A DNA stretch of 16,009 nucleotides from NCBI GenBank assembly GCA_051747785.1, contig JBNJGN010000016.1, forward strand, positions 1-16,009. The letters are read 5' to 3'. Made by a program: the position numbers and the translations under genes. The notes below the pieces were generated by a model, which ran no database searches, had not been told where the DNA came from, and was given only the letters and a program-made list of their open reading frames with translations. This document shows, piece by piece, positions 7,665 through 14,668 of this stretch. The stretch is from SKVL01 sp051747785 (GTDB taxonomy: Bacteria > Patescibacteriota > Minisyncoccia > Phycocordibacterales > CSBR16-193). Each line of letters starts with the position of its first letter. Position 1 is the first letter of the stretch.

Positions 7665-9373
7665 CCTATACCTAAAAGATAAAGACCGTTTTTCATAACG
7701 TGTCTAAAACTTTCAGTTATAAGAAGTTTATACCCCGCATAGGGATCGGCGGGATCCGCTATTTTCTCTTCATTATAAAAAGCATTAAAAGCGGAGGCTA
7801 CGGAAATAAGATAATTGGTTACATAATGAGGCGCATATTCCCTCTGAGCACGAGAAACCGCTTCAGGAAATCTGTAAAGGAGTTTTTCCAATTCAGAGTT
7901 AAAGGGACTCTTTTCAAGATAGGTTAACTCTACCCCCACCTCATGAGCACGACTGGACACTGAAGAGGCTCTGGTTAGAGCATATTGCAAATACGGCCCG
8001 GAATCCCCTTCAAAAGAAAGTGCACGAGAGAGCTCAAAGACCACATCACGGCCGATCGCCTGTTTAAGAACAGAGTAGCGGAAAGCGGCGAGAGCTACGC
8101 TCTCAGCGACCTTTTTTCTGTCCTTTTCAGAGATCACTCTCCCCCCTTCGCTTATCTTCTCTAGAGCTGCTTCTTCTATATCTTCAAGTAAAGTTCCTCC
8201 ACCAATAACGTTGCCTTTTCGTGAGGACATTTTTCCTTCCGGAGTGGTAAGTGTTCCGTGGTACATATGAGCCGTCTTATTGGCAACTTTAGTATCAAAA
8301 TAAGATAGCGCCTTTAACATTACAGCAAAATAATCCTTCTGTTCATTTGAGGTTATAACTACAGACCGATCAAGATCCTTCTCCTTTTGAAACTTCAAGA
8401 CCGCCAACCCCAGATCCTTGGTCTCATAAGTAGGCAAACCCAAGGAATTAACAAAAACACGAGTATGCAGTCCCTCCTCTTCACTCCCTCTAAAGATAAC
8501 CGCCCCGTCAGATCTCTCAAAAACCCCTCTTTCAAGACCCTCTTTTACCATTTCCATTCCTATAGAAAACGTCTGACTTTCAAAAAAATAATGGTCAAAA
8601 GATGTACCTAGTTTACGATATATTCCTTCAAAATATTCCAGACTGATCTGGCGACCCCATTTATAGAGATCCATCACGTCCGGATCTTCACCTTTATAAA
8701 CCGCTTTGTTTATCTCTTCTATTTCTTCTCTCTCTTTTCCATTCTTTTCATAAGCCTCGTTGGCTACGACATAACCGGTACCGATAAACTTTACTTTATC
8801 AATAAGAGGAGCATCTTCATTTGGTCGTTTATCTATTTCTTTTTTCATACCCCATATAGCCTTGGCGACATGAGGACCCACATCTCCTTGATAATTCGCT
8901 CTTATAACCTCTGCACCGGTGTACTCAAGTAAACGCGCCAAAGACTCTCCAATAGTATTGGTCATAAGATGCCCTACATGGAGATCCTTGAAAGGGTTGG
9001 GATTGGTGTACTCTATCATCACCCTCTCTCCTTTACGGCTTTTATTTGAACCAAATCCTTCGGTTTCTTTGTGTATTTTTCTTAAAGAATCAGCAAAAAA
9101 ACGAGAAGATAAATAAAAATTAATAAACCCTGCTCCGGCAACCTCCACTCTTTCTATCTCTTCATCAGGGTCTTTCGCTATTTCCGAGATCATCTCTTTA
9201 GCAAGTTCTCCGGGATTTTTGCCTAGTTTTTTAGCGTAAACCATAGCGGAGTTAACGGAATAATCACCAAAAGATATATCAGTAGGGTGTTCAACCGTCA
9301 CTTCAGACTCCTCAACACCCACTTTCTCCAAAGCAATTGATACTTTTTCTTTTATCCTCTCCTTTATATCCAT
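7646..9373 (-). CDS. argS: Arginyl-tRNA synthetase
   Basis: ArgRS attaches arginine to tRNA-Arg and needs the tRNA to activate the amino acid. The 575 residues match the usual length. Domains in order: the N-terminal Add-1 tRNA-binding domain (about 1-90, including AGAGFINFYLS at 79-89), a class I catalytic core with HVGH (132-135) preceded by EYTNPNP, and KMSSRKG (381-387). Most ArgRS have a degenerate second motif, so a clear KMSS-type signature is noteworthy but seen in several lineages. The anticodon-binding DALR domain follows from about 455, with SGPYLQYALTR before it. A promoter-like TATAAT lies 8 bases upstream of the ATG, and there is no Shine-Dalgarno sequence. tmk lies about 100 bases upstream and ileS follows. 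Confidence 0.96.
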   Translation of the reverse strand: MDIKERIKEKVSIALEKVGVEESEVTVEHPTDISFGDYSVNSAMVYAKKLGKNPGELAKEMISEIAKDPDEEIERVEVAGAGFINFYLSSRFFADSLRKIHKETEGFGSNKSRKGERVMIEYTNPNPFKDLHVGHLMTNTIGESLARLLEYTGAEVIRANYQGDVGPHVAKAIWGMKKEIDKRPNEDAPLIDKVKFIGTGYVVANEAYEKNGKEREEIEEINKAVYKGEDPDVMDLYKWGRQISLEYFEGIYRKLGTSFDHYFFESQTFSIGMEMVKEGLERGVFERSDGAVIFRGSEEEGLHTRVFVNSLGLPTYETKDLGLAVLKFQKEKDLDRSVVITSNEQKDYFAVMLKALSYFDTKVANKTAHMYHGTLTTPEGKMSSRKGNVIGGGTLLEDIEEAALEKISEGGRVISEKDRKKVAESVALAAFRYSVLKQAIGRDVVFELSRALSFEGDSGPYLQYALTRASSVSSRAHEVGVELTYLEKSPFNSELEKLLYRFPEAVSRAQREYAPHYVTNYLISVASAFNAFYNEEKIADPADPYAGYKLLITESFRHVMKNGLYLLGIGAPESM

Positions 9374-9381
9374 ATGAGTAT

Positions 9382-9387
9382 ATTATA
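9382..9387 (-). promoter_or_regulatory. -10 element of argS, predicting a leaderless mRNA
   Basis: A perfect TATAAT on the minus strand ends 8 bases before the argS ATG, placing transcription initiation at or next to the start codon. The -35 region is only T-rich. The 100-base gap from tmk leaves room for an independent promoter. Confidence 0.45.
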
Positions 9388-9473
9388 AGAAAAACAAAAA
9401 AACGGAAAGAAATGTTTACCACTTTTTTCGATAACACCAAAACCCCACTCCTTTGATGGGCTGTAAGGGTCTT

Positions 9474-10202
9474 TTACCTCTGTCTCCATGAATCTCCTCT
9501 TTTATTTTCAACCACCCTGAAAACCTTATCATGTACCTCTTCAGGGCTTAATGCCACTCCTTTGGGACAGCAAGATATTTTTATCCAGTTATCATTTCTT
9601 CTCTCTAAACTCAGAGCTGTATTTCTGGAATTTTTAAGATAATCAAAATCATTCTCAGCCATATCTTTTTTCCCTTTAAGATATCTTTTGCTTTTTTGCG
9701 TTTCCTTATTTTTTAGCCAAGACCGACTTACCTCAAGTGGAACATCAAGGTAAAAAACTACATCAGGATAAGGAAGGCCGAATACCTGGTGTTCCATCTT
9801 CTCCAGCCAATCAAGAAACTCTTTTCTTTTTCGAGGATCTTTTATTTTACCCCCTTGGTGTATTTGGTTAGCACTTACATACCTGTCAGCTATTACCCAA
9901 AAACCCTTATGGAGCCATTTATTTATATCCTTTAAGGACTCAAACCTATCAGCTGCATAAAGAACAGATACGACCCGAGGATTAGTTTTTATAAAATCTC
10001 CGTGCTCTCCACTTAGACACTCTCCTATAAAAGCGCCGAAAAAATTCTCGTAATACCGAGGAAAATCAATACTTTTAACTTTAAAACCTTCTTTGGTCAG
10101 TCTTTTCTTTAAAAGATCAGTCTGAGTAGCCTTGCCTGACCCATCTATGCCATCAATAACAATAAGTTTGCCTTTGCGCTTCATTATATTCTTTGCATCC
10201 AT
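9474..10202 (-). CDS. tmk: Thymidylate kinase (dTMP kinase)
   Basis: The enzyme phosphorylates dTMP to dTDP for DNA synthesis. At 242 residues it is somewhat longer than the common 200-215. The P-loop reads GIDGSGKAT (18-26), followed by Gln27. The usual Ser/Thr right after the P-loop Lys is Ala here. Other family marks are the FPRYYENFFG substrate region (47-56), the ADRY motif (105-108) followed by SANQIHQGG, and a basic LID-like stretch near 164-180. A start at the in-frame ATG at 10184 (MKRKGK) is also possible and would match the usual family start better; neither site has a Shine-Dalgarno sequence. It starts 9 bases after the glyA stop, so glyA and tmk are very probably one operon linking one-carbon and thymidylate supply. 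Confidence 0.9.
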   Translation of the reverse strand: MDAKNIMKRKGKLIVIDGIDGSGKATQTDLLKKRLTKEGFKVKSIDFPRYYENFFGAFIGECLSGEHGDFIKTNPRVVSVLYAADRFESLKDINKWLHKGFWVIADRYVSANQIHQGGKIKDPRKRKEFLDWLEKMEHQVFGLPYPDVVFYLDVPLEVSRSWLKNKETQKSKRYLKGKKDMAENDFDYLKNSRNTALSLERRNDNWIKISCCPKGVALSPEEVHDKVFRVVENKRGDSWRQR

Positions 10203-10211
10203 AAATGGGAT

Positions 10212-11378
10212 CTACTTGAGAATACTGTCTATTTTCTCTGCTATCTCTAAGAAATCTTTCTCTTTCTTTCCTTTAGTGGTCTCGGCGGCCGCCCCCAATC
10301 GTATACCGGAAGGGTCAGAAGCCTTTCGAGTCTCTCCGGGAATGGTGTTTTTATTTACTATGATCCCCTCTTTTTCTAATCTCTCTCCGGCCTCTTTTCC
10401 CGAAACACCCGAGCCGTTCATCCAAGTATCAACCAGAAGTAAGTGCGTATCAGTCCCTCCGGAGACAATCCTCCACCCCTTACTCTTAAGAGAATCGGAA
10501 AGAGCTTTTGTATTCTTTATGGTCTGTTTGGCGTAATTCTTGAAACCCTCATCACTAGCCTCTTTTAGGGCAACAGCAACAGCGGCGATCTGATTCATAT
10601 GAGGACCACCCTGAAGGCCCGGGAAGACCGCTCTGTTCAGTTTCTCATCAAGCCCTGCTTTTTTACGCGCCCAGACAATACCCGAACGGGGTCCACGTAA
10701 AGTTTTGTGAACCGTGGTCATGACCGTATCAGCATAACGAAAAGGAGAAGGATGCTCCCCTCCGGCCACCAGACCGGCAATATGAGACATGTCAATATGA
10801 AGATAGGCTCCGCAAGAATCAGCTATTTCACGGAATCTTTTCCAGTTTATCTTTCTTGGATAAGCGGTAAAGCCTGCGACTATAATATTCGGCTTCTCTT
10901 TTTTAGCAAGATCGGCAACAGCTTCATAGTCAATACGCTCCGTTTGATGATCAACACCGTAAGCCACCTGCTTCCAGAAAACTCCCGTTGCCGATGCTCT
11001 AAAACCGTGGGAAAGATGCCCTCCTTGCTCTAAGGACATTCCCATTATTCTGTCTCCCGGTTTTAAGAGAGCCAGATAAACGGCCATATTGGCAGGAGTC
11101 CCCGATAAAGGCTGGACGTTGGCGTGCCATGTTCTATCGGATAACCCGAATGTCTTAAGCGCTCTTTCTTGAGCCAGTGTCTCTATTTCATCTATAATAT
11201 CATTACCTCCATAATAGCGAGCATTTGGCCTTCCTTCGGCGTATTTATTGGTCAGATCAGAACCTAACGCTTCCAAAACATCTTCAGACACATAATTCTC
11301 CGAAGCGATCAGATTTATTGATCGCTTTTGTCTTTGCTTCTCTTTTTCTATTAATTTTTCTATTTTTTTATCCTTCAT
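10212..11378 (-). CDS. glyA: Serine hydroxymethyltransferase
   Basis: This PLP enzyme converts serine and tetrahydrofolate to glycine and 5,10-methylene-THF. I start it at the ATG at 11378 (388 residues, MKDKKIEKL); an in-frame TTG at 11441 lies in the upstream terminator and is not credible. Conserved motifs are LIASENYVS near residue 23, LTNKYAEG, RYYGG, QPLSGTPAN near 89-97, the HIDMSHIAGL aspartate region (Asp196), and the PLP-binding lysine in HKTLRGPR (Lys225). Near the C-terminus the usual R-[IL]-GTPA-x-TTRG segment reads RLGAAAETTKG (360-370), so the Thr-Pro pair and an Arg are replaced, while the Arg after GI is kept. tmk follows after 9 bases. A promoter with an extended -10 sits directly upstream. 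Confidence 0.95.
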   Translation of the reverse strand: MKDKKIEKLIEKEKQRQKRSINLIASENYVSEDVLEALGSDLTNKYAEGRPNARYYGGNDIIDEIETLAQERALKTFGLSDRTWHANVQPLSGTPANMAVYLALLKPGDRIMGMSLEQGGHLSHGFRASATGVFWKQVAYGVDHQTERIDYEAVADLAKKEKPNIIVAGFTAYPRKINWKRFREIADSCGAYLHIDMSHIAGLVAGGEHPSPFRYADTVMTTVHKTLRGPRSGIVWARKKAGLDEKLNRAVFPGLQGGPHMNQIAAVAVALKEASDEGFKNYAKQTIKNTKALSDSLKSKGWRIVSGGTDTHLLLVDTWMNGSGVSGKEAGERLEKEGIIVNKNTIPGETRKASDPSGIRLGAAAETTKGKKEKDFLEIAEKIDSILK

Positions 11379-11387
11379 TACAATGAA

Positions 11388-11396
11388 ATTATAACA
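11388..11396 (-). promoter_or_regulatory. Extended -10 promoter of glyA
   Basis: The minus strand reads TG-T-TATAAT, an extended -10 with a perfect hexamer (11388-11393), 9 bases before the ATG at 11378. This predicts a 5' leader of about 0-2 bases. No good -35 is visible, as is common with extended -10 promoters. It lies just downstream of the rplK terminator. Confidence 0.5.
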
Positions 11397-11439
11397 AAAA
11401 GACAGAAAAAGCACACTGCCTTTGGATTTTAAGCATATC

Positions 11440-11467
11440 AAAAAAGGCGGTATTATACCGCCTTTTT
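11440..11467 (-). terminator. Intrinsic terminator after rplK
   Basis: GGCGGTA (11446-11452) and TACCGCC (11456-11462) form a perfect stem with a 3-base loop, extended by five A-T pairs and ending on the minus strand in six T. It lies 18 bases after the rplK stop and closes the secE-nusG-rplK unit. The hairpin is symmetrical and could also work in the other direction, but no plus-strand gene needs it. Confidence 0.92.
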
Positions 11468-11485
11468 AATTATCACCGTCTTTTG

Positions 11486-11911
11486 TTAGCCCTTTACTTC
11501 AACCCCCAAAGAACGAGCAGTTCCCTTTACGGTTCTCATTGCGGCCTCTACATCATCAGTATTAAGATCAGGAAGTTTCTTTTCCGCCACCTGGCGCACC
11601 TGATCTTCCGTTATCTTTCCAGCCTTCTTAGCTGTATTTTTACCGGAACCTTTTTCCACCCCGATAGTCTTAAGGATAAGGCTAGCGGCCGGAGGGGTCT
11701 TTAAGACAAAATCAAAACTCCTGTCCTCATAAACAGATATCTCCACAGGAATGATATCACCTTGCATTTCCTGAGTTGCTTCGTTGAATTTATTAACAAA
11801 ATCACCAATATTTATTCCGGCTTGACCAAGCGCGGGACCCACCGGAGGTGCCGGATTAGCCTTACCTGCAGGAATCTGGATCTTAAGTTTTTGAATTACC
11901 TTTTTTGCCAT
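11486..11911 (-). CDS. rplK: Ribosomal protein L11 (uL11)
   Basis: L11 forms the GTPase-associated stalk base of the 50S subunit with 23S rRNA and L10. With the ATG at 11911 it has 141 residues, the normal length; an upstream in-frame TTG at 11929 would add an atypical leader. The canonical N-terminal segment is clear: LKIQIPAGKANPAPPVGPA followed by LGQAGINIGDFVNKFN. The C-terminal rRNA-binding domain includes LKTPPAASLILK and the TVKGTARSLGVEV ending. Its upstream neighbour is nusG, as in most bacteria. Downstream the expected rplA is replaced by a terminator. Confidence 0.97.
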   Translation of the reverse strand: MAKKVIQKLKIQIPAGKANPAPPVGPALGQAGINIGDFVNKFNEATQEMQGDIIPVEISVYEDRSFDFVLKTPPAASLILKTIGVEKGSGKNTAKKAGKITEDQVRQVAEKKLPDLNTDDVEAAMRTVKGTARSLGVEVKG

Positions 11912-11980
11912 GAAAATCTTAATTAACAAACTATAACCTACAACAAAATAGAGCTTATTGCAAACAACGGTACAGGAGGA

Positions 11981-12532
11981 CTATATTTTCTTCACCTGAA
12001 GGAAATCCAGCTCCACAGGTGTCTCACGACCGAACATCGGCACAAGCACCCTAACCTTACCACTCTCTTCATCTACCTCGCTAACTTTTCCGTCAAGATC
12101 TTTAAAAGGTCCATCAACAATGGTAACAGAATCATCAATGGAAAGATCTATCTGATGCACCGCTGTATCTGCACTCATTCTCTTGAAAAGCCCTTCCACT
12201 TCTTCTTTTTTAGCCGGAACCGGATAAACCCCCGATCCTACAAATCCTGTAACACGAGGTGTATTCCTTACTATGTACCAAGAATCATCATCAACTATCA
12301 TATCAACAAGAATGTAGCCCGGGTATATTTTCTCTTCTTCTTCAACCCTTTTGCCTCCTTTTATTTTTATCTTTTTTTCAGTAGGCACAACCACCTCAAA
12401 TATCTTATCTTGCATACCTAAAGACTCTATTCTCTGCTTCAGGTTACGTTTAACCGTATTCTCGTAGCCGGCATAGGTATGAATAACATACCAATTCCTG
12501 CCTTCTTGAATTTTTTGTTTCTGTACGGACAT
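11981..12532 (-). CDS. nusG: Transcription termination/antitermination factor NusG
   Basis: NusG binds RNA polymerase, suppresses pausing, and couples it to Rho or the ribosome. The 183 residues contain the NGN domain (about 13-100, starting WYVIHTYAGYE, with KIYPGYILVDM at 68-78 and VRNTPRVTGFVG at 88-99) and a C-terminal KOW domain (about 129-180, VTIVDGPFKDLDGKV). The short Lys/Gln-rich leader is ordinary. secE ends 8 bases upstream and rplK follows, the conserved bacterial order. There is no visible Shine-Dalgarno sequence. Confidence 0.97.
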   Translation of the reverse strand: MSVQKQKIQEGRNWYVIHTYAGYENTVKRNLKQRIESLGMQDKIFEVVVPTEKKIKIKGGKRVEEEEKIYPGYILVDMIVDDDSWYIVRNTPRVTGFVGSGVYPVPAKKEEVEGLFKRMSADTAVHQIDLSIDDSVTIVDGPFKDLDGKVSEVDEESGKVRVLVPMFGRETPVELDFLQVKKI

Positions 12533-12540
12533 ATTTTTAT

Positions 12541-12729
12541 TTATCTAAGAAAGAACCTATCAACAATAACTTCGGAAAATATAAAATCAAAAAATCCTAA
12601 AAATATTGCGACGGTAATAGAAACCAATACTATAAGCACCGTGAGCACAACGGCATGCCTGCGCGTTGGCCAGCTTACGTGACGCATTTCTGCTTTGGTA
12701 TCATTTATGTACTGAATTAATCTGTTCAT
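12541..12729 (-). CDS. secE: Preprotein translocase subunit SecE
   Basis: SecE clamps SecY in the plasma-membrane translocon. The 62-residue protein has the minimal single-helix form: an amphipathic N-terminal segment with the conserved VSWPTRRHAV region (18-27), then one membrane helix at about 26-50. nusG follows 8 bases after its stop. A terminator of the preceding gene sits just upstream, so secE probably starts its own transcription unit. Confidence 0.95.
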   Translation of the reverse strand: MNRLIQYINDTKAEMRHVSWPTRRHAVVLTVLIVLVSITVAIFLGFFDFIFSEVIVDRFFLR

Positions 12730-12736
12730 ACTGTTT

Positions 12737-12742
12737 ATTATT
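12737..12742 (-). promoter_or_regulatory. Possible -10 element of the secE-nusG-rplK operon
   Basis: AATAAT (minus strand, one mismatch from TATAAT) ends 7 bases before the secE ATG. Because a terminator lies immediately upstream, a promoter is expected in this gap. No -35 is recognisable, and the upstream position would fall in the terminator stem, so the call is tentative. Confidence 0.28.
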
Positions 12743-12767
12743 AAAAAACGCCCCTTCGGACGTTTTT
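12743..12767 (-). terminator. Intrinsic terminator after the SIMPL-domain gene
   Basis: The minus strand reads five A, a CGTCC-GAAG-GGGCG hairpin (one G-U pair, 4-base loop), then six T. It lies about 40 bases after the stop of the SIMPL gene and directly before secE. On the plus strand the stem has a C-A mismatch, so minus-strand use is favoured. Confidence 0.82.
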
Positions 12768-12805
12768 AAAGCATACTAATTTAGACAGACAAAGTCAAGT
12801 AAAAT

Positions 12806-13600
12806 TTATCGTATCTCATACTTTATATTAACATTTGACTTCACCTCTTCCTCTCCTGGTTCAAATGACGGCTCTGCACCAGCATCATCCTGAGCGGATT
12901 CTTCCATCATAAGACCTCTTTCGGGATAAGGTGGTGAATAACGAGATTCGTTAAAGCTAACTATGCGAACAAGTTCAACACCCAAATCCTCAGAAAGTCT
13001 TTCGGCTTCAAGTTTAGCTTCTTCTATAGCTTCTTTTCTAGCCTCCCTCTTTAGCTCTTCTTCGTCTTCAACGGAAAATCTTATACCACTTATATCGGTA
13101 GCACCACGATCACCAACGCCACCAACAAGACTTCCCGCCTTGTCCATCTCTTTCACTTTAACTTCTGTTTTATGAACGACCTCATATCCGACAAGCACTC
13201 TTTTTCGGTCATTTACAGAAGAAAGCTCAGAACCAGACCTCCACTCATAACGAGGTTGAGCGGAATACCCAGAAGTTTTAATGTAACGATCCTCTACCCC
13301 CTCGTCTTTAAGGAAAGACGTTATCTCCTCCATCTTCTCCGAAACCTCTTCCTGGGCCTCAGGTACAGTATCTGCTTCATATTTAACAGAAAAATTAAAT
13401 TCAGCTATGTCCGGAACGGCAACAGCAGACCCCTCCCCGGAAGCTGTAATACTTGCTCTAGGTTCGCTTATATACTTTCTCTCTTCAAGAGTATTAAGAG
13501 TCAAAGAAGCTAAGAAAACAATCAGAGCAATAAGAAGAACCCCTGTAAGAGTCAAAATAAGACCTATCTTTTTCTGGTAAGTAGTAAATAGTTTTTCCAT
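12806..13600 (-). CDS. Membrane-anchored SIMPL (DUF541) domain protein
   Basis: The 264-residue protein has a short basic N-terminus, one membrane helix at about 12-34 (uncleaved anchor or signal), and an extracytoplasmic SIMPL/DUF541 domain from about 49. Diagnostic features are SITASGEGSAVAVPDIAEFNFSV-type strand order (50-72), an SEKMEEITSFLKDEGVEDRYIKTSGYS helix-strand unit, and the long EEL-rich helix with the LSEDLGVELVRIVSFNE segment near 200. The family includes YggE and periplasmic or surface proteins of unclear biochemical role, some linked to oxidative stress. The C-terminal tail has an acidic insert (about 234-254). A TATAAT lies upstream and a terminator follows, so it may be monocistronic. 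Confidence 0.85.
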   Translation of the reverse strand: MEKLFTTYQKKIGLILTLTGVLLIALIVFLASLTLNTLEERKYISEPRASITASGEGSAVAVPDIAEFNFSVKYEADTVPEAQEEVSEKMEEITSFLKDEGVEDRYIKTSGYSAQPRYEWRSGSELSSVNDRKRVLVGYEVVHKTEVKVKEMDKAGSLVGGVGDRGATDISGIRFSVEDEEELKREARKEAIEEAKLEAERLSEDLGVELVRIVSFNESRYSPPYPERGLMMEESAQDDAGAEPSFEPGEEEVKSNVNIKYEIR

Positions 13601-13614
13601 ATTAATAAAATAAC

Positions 13615-13620
13615 ATTATA
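13615..13620 (-). promoter_or_regulatory. Possible -10 element of the SIMPL-domain gene
   Basis: A perfect TATAAT on the minus strand lies 14 bases before the ATG at 13600, which would give a 5' UTR of about 7 bases. The -35 region is weak and T-rich. The gap to folD is only 47 bases, so readthrough from folD is also possible. Confidence 0.4.
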
Positions 13621-13647
13621 TACCTTACATAATCTCATAAAAATAAA

Positions 13648-14502
13648 CTAAGTCAACTTATTCGGTATATCTTCTGCCTCCGCCAGATCCATTAAGTTCA
13701 GAAAAAGAGAGGCAACAGTCAAAGGACCCACCCCTCCGGGGACCGGTGAAAAAGCTCCAACTATTTCTGAAGCAACAGATCGATCAACATCCCCTCTAAG
13801 ACGCCCATCTTCTCCGAGTGAGGTTCCTACGTCTATAAGAACATGCTCAGAATGAAGCATCTCTGATGTAACCAGCCCCGGCACTCCGGTGGCAGTGATG
13901 ACCAGCTCCGCAGACCTTACTTCAGAAGCTAGGTCCTCAGTGTTACTGTGACATATAGTAACTGTGGCATTCCGATTAATGAGCGCCATGGCTGTAGGGC
14001 GTCCCACCAAAAAAGATCTACCCACCACAACCGCCTTCCTTCCCCCTACAGAGAAACCGTAAGAAGAGAGCATTTCTAAAACACCCCTGGTAGTAGCCGG
14101 CAATACTCGCTCTTCCCCCTTAAATAAAGCATTCATATTAGAAGAAGAAAGACCATCAGCATCTTTTTTCGGATCAACACAGCTCAGGATATCAAAAGTT
14201 TCAGTACTTGGAGTAAATGGAAGTTGAACCATTAAACCATCAACAGAGGTATCCTTATTCACTCTTTCTATCTCCGCCCTCTTTTCCTCCAAAGAGATCT
14301 CTGCCGGCAACTCAACATGCTCAACTGAGCACCCCAACCTTTCACCAAAACTCTTCTTCTTTTCAATATAAACCCTGGACTCGGGAGAAGGTCCGGATGA
14401 GAAAATGACCAGCTTAGGTTTCCGGCCAAGATCTTTTACTCTTCGTAATATATCTTCAGATATCTCTTTTTGTAATTTTAAACCGTCAAGTATATGGGAC
14501 AT
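13648..14502 (-). CDS. folD: Methylene-THF dehydrogenase/methenyl-THF cyclohydrolase FolD
   Basis: FolD interconverts 5,10-methylene-THF and 10-formyl-THF, using NAD(P) and water, and so supplies formyl groups for initiator tRNA and purines. The 284 residues match the family length. The catalytic Tyr45-x3-Lys49 pair is in YIEKK, Gln93 in MVQLP, and Asp116 in DADG. The Rossmann segment is VVVGRSFLVGRPTA (158-171), followed by DVGTSLG and GDVD, and the PVPGGVGPLT motif at 253-262. Small deviations are ATTRGV where PCTPxG is usual, and DADGLSSSN where VDGF/x-PxN is usual, but the catalytic residues are intact. It uses the methylene-THF made by GlyA. No Shine-Dalgarno sequence is visible. Confidence 0.95.
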   Translation of the reverse strand: MSHILDGLKLQKEISEDILRRVKDLGRKPKLVIFSSGPSPESRVYIEKKKSFGERLGCSVEHVELPAEISLEEKRAEIERVNKDTSVDGLMVQLPFTPSTETFDILSCVDPKKDADGLSSSNMNALFKGEERVLPATTRGVLEMLSSYGFSVGGRKAVVVGRSFLVGRPTAMALINRNATVTICHSNTEDLASEVRSAELVITATGVPGLVTSEMLHSEHVLIDVGTSLGEDGRLRGDVDRSVASEIVGAFSPVPGGVGPLTVASLFLNLMDLAEAEDIPNKLT

Positions 14503-14518
14503 AATATAGACTGTTCAC

Positions 14519-14602
14519 TTTATAAATAAACCTTTTCATCTTGCTCTTTAACAGGGGTTATTTTTTATAAGCAAATCTACCCCACCTATATTTATAAATA
14601 AA
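14519..14602. repeat. Two 12-bp direct repeats upstream of folD
   Basis: TTTATAAATAAA occurs at 14519-14530 and 14591-14602, spaced 72 bases start to start, in the 166-base gap before folD. On the minus strand each contains TATAAA, which could be a -10-like element; the first would give a 5' UTR of about 9 bases for folD. No terminator or small gene was found in this gap. Confidence 0.4.
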
Positions 14603-14668
14603 GATGGCCAGACCAGCTAACCCATTAGATCTACAAAAGGTCTCTTAGTGTGGTTTTGGTGATATCTA

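Noticed and set aside
170..8611. Many plus-strand open frames of 60-134 codons
   Set aside because: They lie opposite strong minus-strand genes, have no recognisable domains, and their composition is what complementary frames of those genes give.
9374..9473. Hairpin-like CCCA/TGGG sequence after tmk as a terminator
   Set aside because: The stem is only 4 bp with a 9-base loop and is not followed by a clean U-tract.
11379..11441. N-terminal extension of glyA from an in-frame TTG
   Set aside because: The extra 21 residues are unlike SHMT, and the TTG falls in the A/T end of the rplK terminator. The ATG at 11378 has a good promoter.
11452..11457. TATAAT in the loop of the rplK terminator as a promoter for glyA
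   Set aside because: It arises from the palindrome around the loop, has no -35 and no TGn. A better extended -10 lies next to the glyA start.
1220..14502. Alternative genetic code with TGA as Gly or Trp
   Set aside because: All genes read through in full under the standard code, tryptophans use TGG, and no gene is broken by an in-frame TGA.
14503..14668. tRNA or small RNA gene in the gap before folD
   Set aside because: No cloverleaf arms, T-loop or CCA-like end could be traced; only AT-rich direct repeats are present.
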